Assembly (NCBI GenBank): GCA_024330265.1
Contig: JANDLT010000021.1
Location: 1 to 64,000, forward strand
DNA length: 64,000 bases
Origin: Pyrinomonadaceae bacterium MAG19_C2-C3
GTDB taxonomy: Bacteria; Acidobacteriota; Blastocatellia; Pyrinomonadales; Pyrinomonadaceae
Reading direction: 5' to 3'
Of this stretch, positions 1 through 10,600 are shown piece by piece. Position numbers and translations under genes: made by a program. The notes under the pieces are model-generated. The model worked only from the letters and a program-made list of their open reading frames with translations. It searched no databases and was not told the DNA's origin. The number at the start of each line of letters is the position of its first letter. Position 1 is the stretch's first letter.

Positions 1-224
1 TGAATCAAGACTATCTACTTAAAGTTCTACAATTTAAGATGCGTTAGCCCTGCACTATCCACTAATTCGCCTTTTCCCTTTGCCCGTTTCGGTGGTAAAG
101 TCTCCGTTTCTCCGAAAGCGACGGCGCGACGGAGAAAGCAGGCAAATCGGTTGTTCCCGAACAAACGCACATTCATTTTATACACCGCTAAATTCCTATC
201 GAGCAGGGAGTCGAGTAAATCACC
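1..224. other. Intergenic left edge, no gene recognised
   Basis: No convincing coding region is seen. The reading frame on the - strand across this stretch runs through the neighbouring gene's start and has no recognisable protein features. A purine-rich GAGCAGGGAG just before the GTG at 225 could serve as ribosome binding site for the next gene. Confidence 0.5.
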
Positions 225-476
225 GTGAGTAAAGAACCGACATCGCGCAACGCGACCGTCCAAATGACGCGCGCCGAACAAGAAACCATGACGGAAGCCG
301 CGCGTTTGACGACACAAATCAAATCCGCTCTCGCCGTCGTCGCCCAACCGACCATCGGAGACGAAAACGAACTCCTCGCCGTCGCCGACCGTTTAGAGCG
401 CGCCGCACGCGACCTCGCCGTCGCGTTCCGCGAACTCGCACGCGAACGACGCAATCAAGTCAACCAGAAATCATAA
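225..476 (+). CDS. Small hypothetical protein, helical, 83 aa
   Basis: I do not recognise this gene. The start is a GTG with a purine-rich AGGGAG about 15 bases upstream. The protein is rich in Ala, Arg and Glu, has no membrane segment or cysteine, and looks almost wholly alpha-helical, with a charged amphipathic C-terminal half ([19 protein letters not shown]). It ends about 85 bases before the start of pckA and is read in the same direction. Its codon use resembles its neighbours, with G or C at most third positions, which supports real coding. No function can be assigned. Confidence 0.55.
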   Translation: MSKEPTSRNATVQMTRAEQETMTEAARLTTQIKSALAVVAQPTIGDENELLAVADRLERAARDLAVAFRELARERRNQVNQKS

Positions 477-561
477 CCACAATTTGTCTTTAATAAACTT
501 TAGGGAGAAAGTTTCAGCGTATAGTTCCGATGTCCAACAAACATCTTTCTTAGGAGAAGCA

Positions 562-2223
562 ATGATTGAAGAATTAACTTTGCCCGACAAATCTCGCACC
601 AGCGAACACACCGCCACTGCCGCCGCCCGCACCGATAATCGCCACGACGACTCAAGCCGTTTCAGCTTCGATTCGTCGCACGCCGCGCATCGCAACCTGA
701 CGACCGCGCAACTCTACGAGGAAATTTTGCGGCGCGGCGAAGGCACAATCAGCGAGCGCGGCGCGCTCGTCGTTGATACGGGCGAACACACGGGACGTTC
801 ACCGAAAGATAAAGCGATTGTCCGCGAACCGTCGAGCGAAGCAGAAGTGTGGTGGGGCGAAGTCAACAAAGAGATTTCGCAAACTCAGTTCAACGTCTTA
901 CGCGATGAGATGATGAACTATGCCCGCGAACATGAACTGTACGTGCAGGACCTAACGGCGGGCGCGGATGCGCGCTATCAGTTACAGGTTCAAGTCATCA
1001 CCGAACTCGCGTGGCATTCTTTGTTTGCGCGCAATCTCCTGATTCGTGACGCCGAGATTTCCGACCGTGCGACAAAGTTCACCATCGTTGATTTGCCGGG
1101 TTTTCAAGCCACGCCGGAAGTTCACGGCACGCGCTCACAGACCTTCATCCTGCTTGATTTCTCGCAACGTCTCGTTCTTATCGGCGGCACGTCTTACGCG
1201 GGCGAAATCAAGAAAAGCGTGTTCACGATTCTGAATTATCTGTTGCCGAAACAGGGCGTGATGAGTATGCACTGCTCGGCAAACGTCGCCACCGACGACC
1301 CTTCAAATGTCGCCGTCTTCTTCGGTCTTTCAGGAACGGGGAAAACGACTTTGAGTGCCGACCCCGAACGCTTGCTTATCGGTGACGACGAACACGGTTG
1401 GAGCGACGAAGGAGTTTTCAATTATGAAGGCGGCTGTTACGCGAAGGTCATACGCCTTTCGCCGGAAGCCGAACCGGATATTTACCGCACCACGCGCATG
1501 TTCGGCACGGTTTTGGAAAATGTCTTGATTGACCCGACGACGCGCAAACTCGATTTGGAAGATGCAACGAAAACCGAAAACACGCGCGCCGCTTACCCGC
1601 TCGATTTCATCCCGAACATCGTAGAGTCAGGCAAAGCCGGACACCCGAAAAACATCATCATGCTCACGGCGGACGCTTTCGGCGTGATGCCGCCCATCGC
1701 GCGCCTCACACCGGAACAGGCGATGTATCATTTCCTCTCCGGCTACACGGCGAAGATTGCGGGAACGGAAAAAGGTTTGGGCAGCGAACCGCAAGCCACG
1801 TTTTCGACGTGCTTCGGCGCGCCGTTCATGGTGCATCATCCCGGCGTCTACGCGGATTTACTCGGCAAGAAAATCGCGGAACACAACGCGACATGCTGGC
1901 TGGTCAACACGGGCTGGAGCGGCGGGGCGGCGAACGACACAGGCACACGCATGAAGATTGCCTACACGCGCGCCATGATTCGCAGCATCTTAAACGGCGA
2001 ACTTGCGAAGATTGAAACCCGGCTTGACCTGACCTTCGGCGTCGCCGTCCCCGTCTCATGTTCCGACGTACCGACCGAAGTTTTAACGCCGCGCAATACA
2101 TGGGCGGACAAAGCGGCTTACGACGCGGCGGCGCACGACCTCGCCGGAAGATTTAACGACAACTTCAAAAAGTACGCCGAAGGTGTTTCGGAAGCGGTCA
2201 AAGCCGCCGCTCCCAAGTCATAA
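562..2223 (+). CDS. pckA: Phosphoenolpyruvate carboxykinase (ATP)
   Basis: Converts oxaloacetate and ATP to phosphoenolpyruvate, CO2 and ADP, the first step of gluconeogenesis, in the cytoplasm. The 553-residue protein has the usual family length. Visible motifs are the N-terminal [11 protein letters not shown] substrate loop, MHCSANV before the ATP site, the kinase-1 P-loop GLSGTGKTT at about residues 255-263, and the following LIGDDEHGW metal-binding motif. The frame stays open upstream to 484, but ATG 562 is preferred because TAGGAGAA lies 5-10 bases before it and the upstream residues do not fit the family. A weak hairpin follows the stop. The ATP-dependent rather than GTP-dependent class is clear from the motifs. 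Confidence 0.95.
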   Translation: MIEELTLPDKSRTSEHTATAAARTDNRHDDSSRFSFDSSHAAHRNLTTAQLYEEILRRGEGTISERGALVVDTGEHTGRSPKDKAIVREPSSEAEVWWGEVNKEISQTQFNVLRDEMMNYAREHELYVQDLTAGADARYQLQVQVITELAWHSLFARNLLIRDAEISDRATKFTIVDLPGFQATPEVHGTRSQTFILLDFSQRLVLIGGTSYAGEIKKSVFTILNYLLPKQGVMSMHCSANVATDDPSNVAVFFGLSGTGKTTLSADPERLLIGDDEHGWSDEGVFNYEGGCYAKVIRLSPEAEPDIYRTTRMFGTVLENVLIDPTTRKLDLEDATKTENTRAAYPLDFIPNIVESGKAGHPKNIIMLTADAFGVMPPIARLTPEQAMYHFLSGYTAKIAGTEKGLGSEPQATFSTCFGAPFMVHHPGVYADLLGKKIAEHNATCWLVNTGWSGGAANDTGTRMKIAYTRAMIRSILNGELAKIETRLDLTFGVAVPVSCSDVPTEVLTPRNTWADKAAYDAAAHDLAGRFNDNFKKYAEGVSEAVKAAAPKS

Positions 2224-2259
2224 CGATTCGCCGCGCACAACTTTGCTCGAACGCACAAG

Positions 2260-2297
2260 GAAGGGTTACCGCTATCACAACGGCGACCCTTTTATAT
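2260..2297 (+). terminator. Putative terminator after pckA
   Basis: AAGGGT and ACCCTT arms, with an inner CCG/CGG pairing, are followed by TTTTATATTT. The stem is short, so this is a moderate-strength call. It sits about 40 bases after the pckA stop. Confidence 0.5.
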
Positions 2298-2339
2298 TTC
2301 CAAAAACTTTGGATAAAACTTTTATCGTATGTCTAACTT

Positions 2340-2694
2340 TTGATGTCTGAACACTTTTTGTCCCGTCAGGGACGCGAAGAAAATAGCCCGGCGATTCATC
2401 GCTGGGAACATGCGATGAGATGAACAAAGTCCCGTCAGGGACAGCTGAATGTCGGCAAGTTCAGCCGTCCCTGACGGGCAATGGCATTAAGTTAAGAAAA
2501 TAATCGCCCGTTTGGAGGCGGGCTATGCCCGCCGTGCGCGGGGACGGCGGGCATAGCCCGCCTCCAAACAACCTTAACTTAATGCCATTGCCCTGACGGG
2601 ACTCGAATAACTGCTCACTTTCACCCAGCGATGAATCGCTGGGCTATTCTCACGATGTCCCTACGGGACAAACAAACAAGCGTCCAGACATCAG
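2340..2694. mobile_element. Palindromic MITE-like element, family A copy 1
   Basis: A 355-bp non-coding element. Its ends are TTGATGTCTGAACAC on the left and an inverted GCGTCCAGACATCAG on the right. Inside are nested inverted repeats: AATAGCCCGGCGATTCATCG near the left end answered by CGATGAATCGCTGGGCTATT near the right; GGGCAATGGCATTAAGTTAA at 2476 answered at 2573-2593; and a perfect 25-bp stem, 2511-2535 with 2544-2568, around an 8-base loop. Several CCCGTCAGGGAC boxes occur. Flanks GTCTAACTT (2331-2339) and GTATAACCC (2695-2703) match at 6 of 9 bases, consistent with an old 9-bp target duplication. The second copy is at 49913-50171. Confidence 0.75.
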
Positions 2695-2705
2695 GTATAA
2701 CCCAT

Positions 2706-2733
2706 TTGTCTCACGTCGAACCCGCGCTAAACT
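2706..2733 (+). promoter_or_regulatory. Putative sigma-70-like promoter of purN
   Basis: TTGTCT (2706-2711), a 16-base spacer and TAAACT (2728-2733). A transcript starting about 7 bases downstream would begin at or next to the purN ATG at 2741, and no Shine-Dalgarno sequence is visible, so purN may be leaderless. This is inference from sequence only. Confidence 0.4.
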
Positions 2734-2740
2734 TTGAGCT

Positions 2741-3343
2741 ATGACATCACGCATTGCGATACTGATTTCCGGGCGCGGCTCGAACATGCTCGCCTTAGCC
2801 GACGCGATTGAGCGCGGAGAAATTCCACGCGCCGAACTCGCCTTAGTGATAAGCGACCACGCGCACGCGCACGGCTTAACGCACGCGCACACACGCGGCA
2901 TCGAAACCCTCGTCATCGAACGCGAAGGAAGAACACGCGACGCTCACGACACGGAAATCATCCGCGCCCTCGAAGCCCACGACATTCATTTCATCTGCCT
3001 CGCCGGATACATGCGCCTGCTTAGTCCGTCGTTCATCAACGCTTTCCCCAACCGCATCTTAAACATTCATCCAAGCTTGCTTCCCGCTTTTCCCGGACTC
3101 CACGCCCAACGTCAGGCATTAGATTACGGCGTCAAAGTCACGGGCTGCACCGTCCATTTCGTTGACGAAGGATTAGACTCCGGCGCAATCATCGCGCAAA
3201 CTTGCGTGCCGGTTTTAGACGACGATACGGAAGAAACTTTAAGCGCGCGGATACTCGCTGAAGAACACAAACTTTATCCGCGAGCATTAAAGCAAATCAT
3301 TGACGCCAAGTTTGAAATGCAAGACCGGCGCATCCGCTTATAA
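2741..3343 (+). CDS. purN: Phosphoribosylglycinamide formyltransferase 1
   Basis: Transfers a formyl group from 10-formyl-tetrahydrofolate to GAR, the third step of purine synthesis, in the cytoplasm. At 200 aa it is of normal length. The phosphate-binding N-terminal ISGRGSNM is at residues 9-16. The catalytic triad known for the family is present as Asn108 and His110 in NIHPSLLPAF and Asp146 in DEGLDSGAII. It stands alone, between a palindromic element and a toxin-antitoxin pair, not in a pur operon. Confidence 0.95.
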   Translation: MTSRIAILISGRGSNMLALADAIERGEIPRAELALVISDHAHAHGLTHAHTRGIETLVIEREGRTRDAHDTEIIRALEAHDIHFICLAGYMRLLSPSFINAFPNRILNIHPSLLPAFPGLHAQRQALDYGVKVTGCTVHFVDEGLDSGAIIAQTCVPVLDDDTEETLSARILAEEHKLYPRALKQIIDAKFEMQDRRIRL

Positions 3344-3364
3344 AAATCGAGCGTCCGAACCGTT

Positions 3365-3394
3365 TTGCTTGTCGCTTGGCGAAGTCGTTATACT
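3365..3394 (+). promoter_or_regulatory. Putative promoter of the toxin-antitoxin pair
   Basis: TTGCTT (3365-3370), an 18-base spacer and TATACT (3389-3394), placed about 34 bases before the ATG at 3428. Its position inside the upstream extension of the antitoxin frame argues that this extension is not translated. Confidence 0.45.
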
Positions 3395-3427
3395 CCGCGC
3401 ATATCAAAGATAAAATCGAGGCTTTAT

Positions 3428-3625
3428 ATGCAAACACTGAAAGTCAAAGAACAGGCTCAAAGGCTGATTGATGAATTGCCGGACGATGCGACATGGGATG
3501 ATTTGATGCACCGGATTTATGTGCGCCAAGCGATTGATGCCGGACTCGCCGATAGCCGCAACGGACGGGTTGTGTCTCACGACGAAGCCAAACGCCGACT
3601 TGGTTTGACCGAACCGCAAGTTTAA
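3428..3625 (+). CDS. Antitoxin-like protein of a ParE/RelE module
   Basis: A 65-residue acidic protein directly before a ParE-type toxin gene (26-base gap), in the classic antitoxin-first order. The middle reads DDLMHRIYVRQAIDAGLADS and the C-terminus HDEAKRRLG, a layout common in short antitoxins that pair with ParE toxins. I infer that it binds and neutralises the toxin and represses their shared promoter. The frame is open from 3365, but ATG 3428 is chosen because a promoter-like sequence covers 3365-3394. A DNA-binding fold cannot be named from the sequence. Confidence 0.7.
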   Translation: MQTLKVKEQAQRLIDELPDDATWDDLMHRIYVRQAIDAGLADSRNGRVVSHDEAKRRLGLTEPQV

Positions 3626-3651
3626 GTTGGTGGTTATAAACTTGATTTCGC

Positions 3652-3942
3652 ATGAACATCTTTTGGACTGATGCGGCACTCGCTCAACTCGAAGCGATAC
3701 GCGATTACTACGCGCAAACATCGCCCGACTACGCGAATCGTTTAATCGAAAACCTTTTCGCTCGCGCCGAACAAGCCGCACGGTTTCCACATTCCGGGCG
3801 CGCCGTTCCCGAATACGATTTGCCGGAAGTGCGCCAACTGCTCGAAGGCTCGTACCGCATCATCTACCTTATTCTCGAAGTTCATATAGAAATTCTGGCG
3901 GTGATTCACACTTCGCGCCGCGCTCTGAACCTTGATGAGTAA
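3652..3942 (+). CDS. RelE/ParE family toxin
   Basis: A 96-residue protein with the typical family layout: an N-terminal helix pair ([37 protein letters not shown]), [25 protein letters not shown] and a C-terminal strand ending IHTSRR. Known relatives either cleave ribosome-associated mRNA (RelE) or poison DNA gyrase (ParE); the GRAVPEY and RIIYLI pattern is nearer ParE. The last codons overlap the start of tyrS by 8 bases, so the toxin, antitoxin and tyrS may share a transcript. Confidence 0.85.
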   Translation: MNIFWTDAALAQLEAIRDYYAQTSPDYANRLIENLFARAEQAARFPHSGRAVPEYDLPEVRQLLEGSYRIIYLILEVHIEILAVIHTSRRALNLDE

Positions 3943-5167
3943 AATAAGTATGACGATTGACGAACAATTTGAGTTTCTTAAACGCGGGACTTTAGAAGTT
4001 GTACGCGAAGAAGATTTGCGTGCGAAGTTAGAGAAATCCGAGAAGATGGGAAAGCCTTTGCGCGTGAAGTTGGGGGCTGACCCGACCGCGCCGGATTTGC
4101 ATCTTGGTCACGCGGTGGTGCTTCGGAAGTTGCGGGATTTTCAGACTCTTGGGCATACCGTGATTTTCTTAATCGGTGATTTCACGGGTTTAATAGGCGA
4201 CCCGTCGGGGAAGAATGTGACCCGTCCAGCTTTGTCGAAAGAGGAGATTGAGGCGAATGCGGAGACTTACAAGGCACAGGTTTTTAAGATTCTGGACGCG
4301 GATAAGACAATCATTGATTTTAACTCGCGGTGGATGAACGAAATTGGTGCGAGTGGATTTATCAAACTCGCGGCGCATACGACAATCAAACAGATTTTAG
4401 AGCGCGACGATTTCACGAAGCGGCTTGATGAGAATCGCCCGCTCGCGTTGCATGAAGTTTTGTATCCGCTCGTGATGGCTTACGATTCGGTCGCGCTCGA
4501 AGCCGATGTCGAACTTGGCGGCAATGACCAGAAGTTTAATTTGTTGATGGGCAGAAACCTTCAACGTGAGTACGGGCAAGAACCGCAGGTGGCGATTATC
4601 ACCCCGCTTTTGGAAGGCACGGACGGCGTTCAGAAGATGTCCAAATCTTTGGGGAATTACATCGGCATCAATGAAAGCCCGACCGAGATGTTCGGCAAGG
4701 TGATGTCAATCTCCGATGATTTGATGTGGCGTTATTTCGAGCTTTGCACGGATGTTCCGCGTTCAGAAATCGAGCGAATGAACCGCGCGTGTGCGGAAGG
4801 TGCGAACCCGCGCGATTATAAAATCGAGTTGGCGAAACGCATCATCACCGAACTTCATTCGGAAGGGGAAGCGAACGCGGCGGTTGAGAATTTCATCCGT
4901 GTGTTTTCCCGCCACGAAGCACCGGACACGGTGGAGGAACGCCGGGTTAAAAGCGGTATGTGGAAGTTGGCGCGTCTGTTGATTGAAACAAGCCTCGCCG
5001 CATCAGTGGCGGAAGCCAGACGTTTAATCGAACAGGGCGGCGTGCGCGTCGAGGGCGAACGCATAACGGCGCACGATGCAGAAATCAATGTTGCATCCGA
5101 CCACGCGCATCTGATTCAAGTCGGCAAGCGTCGCTTTCTTCGCGTGCGCGGTGAAGGCGGTGGGTAA
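3935..5167 (+). CDS. tyrS: Tyrosine-tRNA ligase
   Basis: Charges tRNA-Tyr with tyrosine, in the cytoplasm. About 410 aa. The class I signature appears as HLGH at about residues 56-59 ([16 protein letters not shown]) and KMSKS at about 233-237. The C-terminus is an S4-type RNA-binding domain ([20 protein letters not shown]). The length and HLGH form match the TyrZ-like branch of bacterial enzymes. ATG 3935 overlaps the stop of the toxin gene by 8 bases; ATG 3950 is another possible start. Being coupled to a toxin gene is unusual for a synthetase. Confidence 0.95.
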   Translation: MSKISMTIDEQFEFLKRGTLEVVREEDLRAKLEKSEKMGKPLRVKLGADPTAPDLHLGHAVVLRKLRDFQTLGHTVIFLIGDFTGLIGDPSGKNVTRPALSKEEIEANAETYKAQVFKILDADKTIIDFNSRWMNEIGASGFIKLAAHTTIKQILERDDFTKRLDENRPLALHEVLYPLVMAYDSVALEADVELGGNDQKFNLLMGRNLQREYGQEPQVAIITPLLEGTDGVQKMSKSLGNYIGINESPTEMFGKVMSISDDLMWRYFELCTDVPRSEIERMNRACAEGANPRDYKIELAKRIITELHSEGEANAAVENFIRVFSRHEAPDTVEERRVKSGMWKLARLLIETSLAASVAEARRLIEQGGVRVEGERITAHDAEINVASDHAHLIQVGKRRFLRVRGEGGG

Positions 5168-5189
5168 AAGTTTTCGGTATGAGGCTTGA

Positions 5190-5330
5190 GCCGTTCTTGT
5201 GGCTAAAGCCAGAGACAGAGAAGGACGTTAAAACGCCCTCGCAAATTTATTGACCTTGATACCCAGCCGTCAAACGGCTGGTCTATGCGCCCTGCGGGAA
5301 AGCCGCCTGAAGACGGCTGATTAGTTACAA
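5190..5330. repeat. Small palindrome cluster after tyrS
   Basis: The gap holds several short perfect palindromes: GGC-TAAA-GCC, the motif AGGACGTTAAAACGCCCT, and CCAGCCGT-CAA-ACGGCTGG (5263-5281), followed by AGCCGCCTGAAGACGGCT. The AGGACGTTAAAACGCCCT motif and GGCTAAAGCC also occur inside the family B element at 28.8-29.1 kb, so this may be a decayed relative of it. No clear ends or target duplication are seen. Confidence 0.5.
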
Positions 5331-5337
5331 CCTCGTT

Positions 5338-7302
5338 ATGATTTATCAAACTCTTTTTTCTTATGTGTCGCGTGTCGCGTTGGGTGTCGCCGTTATCACT
5401 GCCGCGTCTGTGGTGCAGGCTCAAACCGATTCCGTCACAATTCATCAGATTCAAGGCACGACGCTTTCTTCACCGCTCACGAACCAAGTCGTGACGACCG
5501 GCGGCATCGTCACGCATCGGACGGCTAATGGGTTTTACATCCAAACGCCCGACGCGAATGTGGACAACAATCCCGCGACTTCCGAAGGCGTTTTCGTGTT
5601 CACAAACACGTTGCCAAGCGTCAATGCCGGTGATGTGGTCACGGTGCGCGGCACGGTGACGGAGTATTTCGGTTTGACGGAAATCAACGACGTGCAAGCC
5701 ATGACGGTTGTTTCAAGTGGCAACGCGCTTCCCGCTCCCGTCACCTTGACGGCGGCGACGTGGCTCAGCCCGCGCGGCGGTTTGCGGCAACTCGAACCGC
5801 TCGAAGGAATGCGCGTCGGGGTCGGGCGATTGTTGGTCGTGTCGCCGATTGATTTTCGCAGAACGGTGTTCGCCGTGCTTCTAAATCCCCCGCGTCTGCC
5901 GCCCGTTCGTTCACGCGCCGACACCACCGTCAAGCAGCGCGTGTTTCGCGGTGTGGCAACTTTCACGACGCGCCCTTTGCGCGAACCCGGTATCGCCGTC
6001 AGTGATTCACTGCCGCCCGGCGCGCCCGCGAATGTGCCGCGCTTTGATGAAAACCCGGAACGCATCGCGGTTGATTTAAGCGGCAACCTTCGCACGCCGT
6101 CCGTCGCCGCCGGAGAAACGATTGCGGGAGCTTCTGTGTCATTCGATGATGGAACGGGTGGCGGTGGGCTTCCCGGCGGTGAAACGCCGCTCATCGGCGT
6201 GCTTGATTTCGCGTTCGGCAATTATAAAATCATCCCGACTTCCGGCTATTCCGTGACGACGGGAGCGCGTGCGATTCCCGTTCCCGCTCCCAATGATAAC
6301 GAATTTACAATCGCGTCTTTCAACTTACAAGAGTTCTACCGCACGCGCTCGGCGTTCACGTCGAAGCTTCCGAAAGCCGCGCTCGCAATTCGCACCGTGC
6401 TTCGTTTGCCCGATATTTTGGGTGTTCAAGAAGCCGGAGACAAACAGGCTCTTGACCAACTCGCGGCGCGCATCAACGCCGATACGGTCGCCACCGGAGG
6501 AAGCGACCCGCGCTATGTCGCTTATCTTTTTGAAGCCGACGATGACGGCTCTGCCGCGCTCGATGCGACGGATATAGATGTCGGATTCCTCGTTAAATCG
6601 GCGCGCGTCGCGGTCACAAGCATCACACAGGAAGGCAAAAGCGAAACCTTTATTGACCCAACGACCGGCAATCCGGCGATGCTCAACGACCGTCCGCCGC
6701 TCGTCCTTCGTGCCGATGTGTTTCGCACGGATGACACGCTTCGCGCCCTCCCTTCACCCGTCACCGTCATCGTCAATCATCTTCGCTCGTTGATTGATAT
6801 TGATGACGATAGACCAAGCGACACGCCCGCCGAAGTCCCGCAAGGCGGTCGCGTGCGCGAGAAGCGTCGCCTTCAAGCCGAGTATCTCGCCCGCTTAATT
6901 CAAGCGCGTCAGACCGCGAACCCGAACGAACGCATCATCTCCATTGGTGACTACAACGCCTTTCAATTTAACGACGGCTACGTTGATACCATCGGCACGA
7001 TTCTCGGAACTCCTACGCCCGCCGACACCGTGACGCTCGCTTCAAACGATTTAGTCGAACCGAATCTTTTTAACTTGCTCGACACGCTTCCCCCTTCGCA
7101 ACGCTACTCGTTCATCTTTGAAGGAAACGCGCAAACGCTCGACCACATCATCGTCAATCAGGCGGCGCGTTCGCGCGTCACACGTTTCACTTACGCGCGC
7201 AACAACGCCGACTTCCCCGACGCGCTTCGCACAGACACCGCGCGTCCCGAACGTGTCTCCGACCACGACTTGCCCATCGCATATCTTTCTTTCGCGCCGT
7301 AA
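5338..7302 (+). CDS. Secreted nuclease, endonuclease/exonuclease/phosphatase fold
   Basis: A 654-residue exported protein. A signal peptide covers about residues 1-29 (ending VVQAQ). An OB-fold-like N-terminal domain follows (IHQIQGTTLSSPL, GFYIQTP, VNAGDVVTVRGTVTEY), as in ExeM/NucH-type extracellular nucleases. The C-terminal half is an endonuclease/exonuclease/phosphatase domain with its metal and catalytic motifs in order: NLQEF, GVQEA, VNHLRS, IGDYNAF, LDHIIVN and SDHDLPI. It likely degrades extracellular DNA or RNA outside the cell or in the periplasm for nutrient recovery; the exact substrate is inferred. The ATG at 5338 starts directly at the signal peptide. Confidence 0.85.
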   Translation: MIYQTLFSYVSRVALGVAVITAASVVQAQTDSVTIHQIQGTTLSSPLTNQVVTTGGIVTHRTANGFYIQTPDANVDNNPATSEGVFVFTNTLPSVNAGDVVTVRGTVTEYFGLTEINDVQAMTVVSSGNALPAPVTLTAATWLSPRGGLRQLEPLEGMRVGVGRLLVVSPIDFRRTVFAVLLNPPRLPPVRSRADTTVKQRVFRGVATFTTRPLREPGIAVSDSLPPGAPANVPRFDENPERIAVDLSGNLRTPSVAAGETIAGASVSFDDGTGGGGLPGGETPLIGVLDFAFGNYKIIPTSGYSVTTGARAIPVPAPNDNEFTIASFNLQEFYRTRSAFTSKLPKAALAIRTVLRLPDILGVQEAGDKQALDQLAARINADTVATGGSDPRYVAYLFEADDDGSAALDATDIDVGFLVKSARVAVTSITQEGKSETFIDPTTGNPAMLNDRPPLVLRADVFRTDDTLRALPSPVTVIVNHLRSLIDIDDDRPSDTPAEVPQGGRVREKRRLQAEYLARLIQARQTANPNERIISIGDYNAFQFNDGYVDTIGTILGTPTPADTVTLASNDLVEPNLFNLLDTLPPSQRYSFIFEGNAQTLDHIIVNQAARSRVTRFTYARNNADFPDALRTDTARPERVSDHDLPIAYLSFAP

Positions 7303-7654
7303 TCGCGGCAAGTTCGTATTGCGTTCAGACTTTCGTAAGGTTGATTTACGCGAAGTTTCAGCGCGTGATTTTGCTCAAATTTCACCGCAAACCTGAAATC
7401 GCCGCATTGAACCGATTCGCCCGCTTCGCACTTTGTAACAACAATTTAATTCCCCCTCGCTTGCCCGCCTCTGTTATGACGTGATAAAAGCTATCTTCAA
7501 TCCCATACTTCATCCCGTTTTGAATGGCACCGGATTGAAACATTCGTGCTTACAAAGAAGATCGAGCGATGCCGCAAACGCAAGCCGCGTGCGACATCGC
7601 CACAACCGCAATTTTAATCCAACACAAGTTTTCCATCGAAGGAGTTTTCCAACC
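7303..7654 (+). other. Leader region before receptor gene, no gene seen
   Basis: The frame of the next gene is open from 7481, but the 58 extra residues precede a perfect signal peptide and look non-coding. No recognisable riboswitch, repeat or small gene is visible. GAAGGAG at 7638-7644 is the ribosome binding site of the receptor gene. Confidence 0.5.
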
Positions 7655-10600
7655 ATGCGTAAGTTTTTCAGCCACGCTTTTGCCGTGATGCTTATCGCGC
7701 TCTGCATCTGCGCCAATGCGTTCGCGCAGTCCACAGTGGACGGAGCAATCGGCGGCGTCGTCCGCGATGCGGCGGGGGCGGTCATCCCGAATGCCAATGT
7801 CTCCGTTCGCAACGACGGAACGAACGAAGAAAAGACCGCGACCACCGACGATGAAGGTCGTTTCCGCATCGTCCAACTGCGTCCCGGAACTTACACCGCG
7901 ACTGTCAATTCCGGTAACTTCGCCCCGTTCACGCAAACCACCGTCGTCGAAGTCGGGCGCGTGACGACGATTGACGCCGAACTATCTGTCGGCGGCACGC
8001 CCGCCGAAACCGTCAACGTCACGGCGGAAGCCCCGGTCATCAATACCGTGCAGCAAGATTTCTCGACCAATATCAATCAAACCTCAATCAACGAACTTCC
8101 GATTAACGGTCGTCGCGCTTCGGACTTCGTGCGCTTGACACCGGGCGTCGTCCCCGACGGCGCGTTTGGCTTAAACAGCTTTCGCGGCATCTCCGGTCTG
8201 CTCAACAACAACACGGTAGACGGCGGCGACAACAACAACGCCTACTTCTCCGAAGAACGCGGACGCACGCGCGTCCCTTATTCAATTAGCCAATCGGCGG
8301 TGCGCGAGTTCCAAGTTAATACCTCAAACTATTCTGCGGAGTATGGACGCGCGGCGGGCGGCGTCGTCAACACTGTCACCAAGTCGGGTTCAAACGAGTT
8401 TCACGGCGATGCGTTTTATTATATCCGTGATAATGAACTTGGCGCGCGTAATGCCTTCGGCTTCCAGACCATTCGTAACTCCAGCGGCAATCTCGAAAGA
8501 ATCGCTCTTAAGCCGACCAACCGCCGCCAGCAATTCGGCGGTACTATCGGCGGACCTATCGTCTCTGACAGACTTTTCTTCTTCTTCAGTTATGATCAAC
8601 AAAAGCAAAACTTCCCGTCTATCGCAGCACCGAGCGATGCAAGCTTTCTAAACGCGATCACGGTTGTAGCTCCGACCGGAAACCAACAGAATGGTCAGCC
8701 CCGCACTTGCACTGCGCCGGGTGCGACAACGCCTTTGTCGTCCAGCGAGACGCTATTCTGCCGCAACATCACGCAAGCGCAGACTAACACTGGCATTGAA
8801 TTCATCCGCAGTTTGACTGGCGAAGTCCCGCGCACACGCGACCAAACCCTTTTCTTGCCGAAAATTGATTGGGTCATCAACAGCTCGAACACCTTCTCTG
8901 CGGTGTTTAACCGTCTGCGGGCAGAAGCCCCTGCGGGCGTTCAGTCGCAAGCGGTCGTCAATCGCGGCATCGCAAGTTTCGGCGATGATTTCGTCGAAGT
9001 TGATTCGCTTAATCTGCGTTTGAACTCGACTATCACGCCGACCGTACTTAATGAATTTCGCTTTCAGTATGGACGCGACAATGAGTTTCAAACAAGCCAA
9101 GAAAATTCCGCCGCCGAAGCAGCATTATTAGCGCGTCCCGGTGCTGTGGCAAACCCGTTCGGCAGACTGCCCTCAATCTCAACCGGAACAGGTGGACTCA
9201 CTTTTGGTCAGCCTAACTTCCTTGACCGTGCCGCCCTGCCGGATGAACGACGCATTCAATTTGCCGATAGTATGACCATCACGAAGGGCAATCAGACAAT
9301 CAAATTCGGCGTAGACTTTAACCGCGTCAGAGATAGGATTGACAACCTTTTTCGCGGTGGCGGCGAATACAGCTATAGCACCTTCGTTGATTTCCTGAGT
9401 GACTTCGCTAATCCAGCGGGAAGACGCTATAACAACTATCAGCAAGCGTTCGGTCCTTCGGGAGCCGAATTCACGACTAACGATTACAACTTCTTTTTTC
9501 AAGATGACGTTCGCGTTGACCCGCGTTTGACGCTTAATTTCGGTTTGCGCTATGAGTATCAACAACTTCCCGAAGTGCAAAGAGCCAATCCGCTCTTTGC
9601 ACAAACATCACAAATGCCGTCCGACAAGAACAACTTCGGACCGCGCTTCGGTTTCGCATATGACGTAACCGGCGATGGCAAAACGTCTGTGCGCGGCGGC
9701 TTTGGACTTTATTACGGACGCATCATCAACGCGACAATTTTCAACGTCTTGACCGGCTCCGGTTCTGCCGATTCGCAACGCACGTTCTTCTTCCGACCGA
9801 CCGATCCGGGCGCGCCAATCTTCCCGAACGCTATTGCCACCGCACCAACTGCAACTACCGCGACCCCGAATATCGTAGTTTTCGATCCTAGCTTTCAAAA
9901 CCCGCAAATTTATCAAGGCGACTTCATCCTTGAACGCCAGATCGGGCGCAATACAATCGTTTCGGCGTCTTACCTGCTCAGCGTCGGACGCAATCTGCCG
10001 ACGTTTATTGACATCAACTTGCCTAACTCGATTGAAAATCCGGTGCCGTTTAGAGTAGTCGGTGGAGATTTCGACGGACAACAATTCACCTTCCCGATTT
10101 TCGCTGGCTCACGTCCGAACCGTGATTTCGGTGCGATTACACAAGTTCAAAGTGACGTTGATTCGCAATACGATGCGCTTGTCCTGCAATTCAATCGTCG
10201 CTTAACGGGCGGCTTGCAGTTTCAAACCAACTATACGCTGGCGAAGGCGACGGATTCGGGACAAGTCTCGACGACGAATGTTTTCACTAATGGACCGCTC
10301 AACCAACTCGACCGCAACCTTGAAAAAGGCACGTCCAATTTCGATATTCGCCATCGCTTCGTTGCAAGTGCTGTATATACCCCGAATAACCTGTTCGGAC
10401 TTGGTGAATCTGTTGTCGGTCGCGCAATCTTCAATGGCTTTACCATCGCTCCGATTGTGCAAATCTCGTCAGGTGCGCCTTACTCCGCCGGAATCAGCGG
10501 TACGGCAGCTACCATCAACGGACTTAGACCGATAAGCAGCGGCATTTTCGGCGCGGGCGGCTCTAACCGCGCGCCCTTCATTGAGCGCAACGCCTTCCGC

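Noticed and set aside
2340-2694. Element considered as an insertion sequence with a gene
   Set aside because: The only frame crossing it (about 88 aa, - strand) also crosses the purN start and has no transposase features.
7481-7654. N-terminal extension of the 7.6-kb receptor
   Set aside because: The ATG at 7655 has a ribosome binding site and begins the signal peptide; the extension would bury it.
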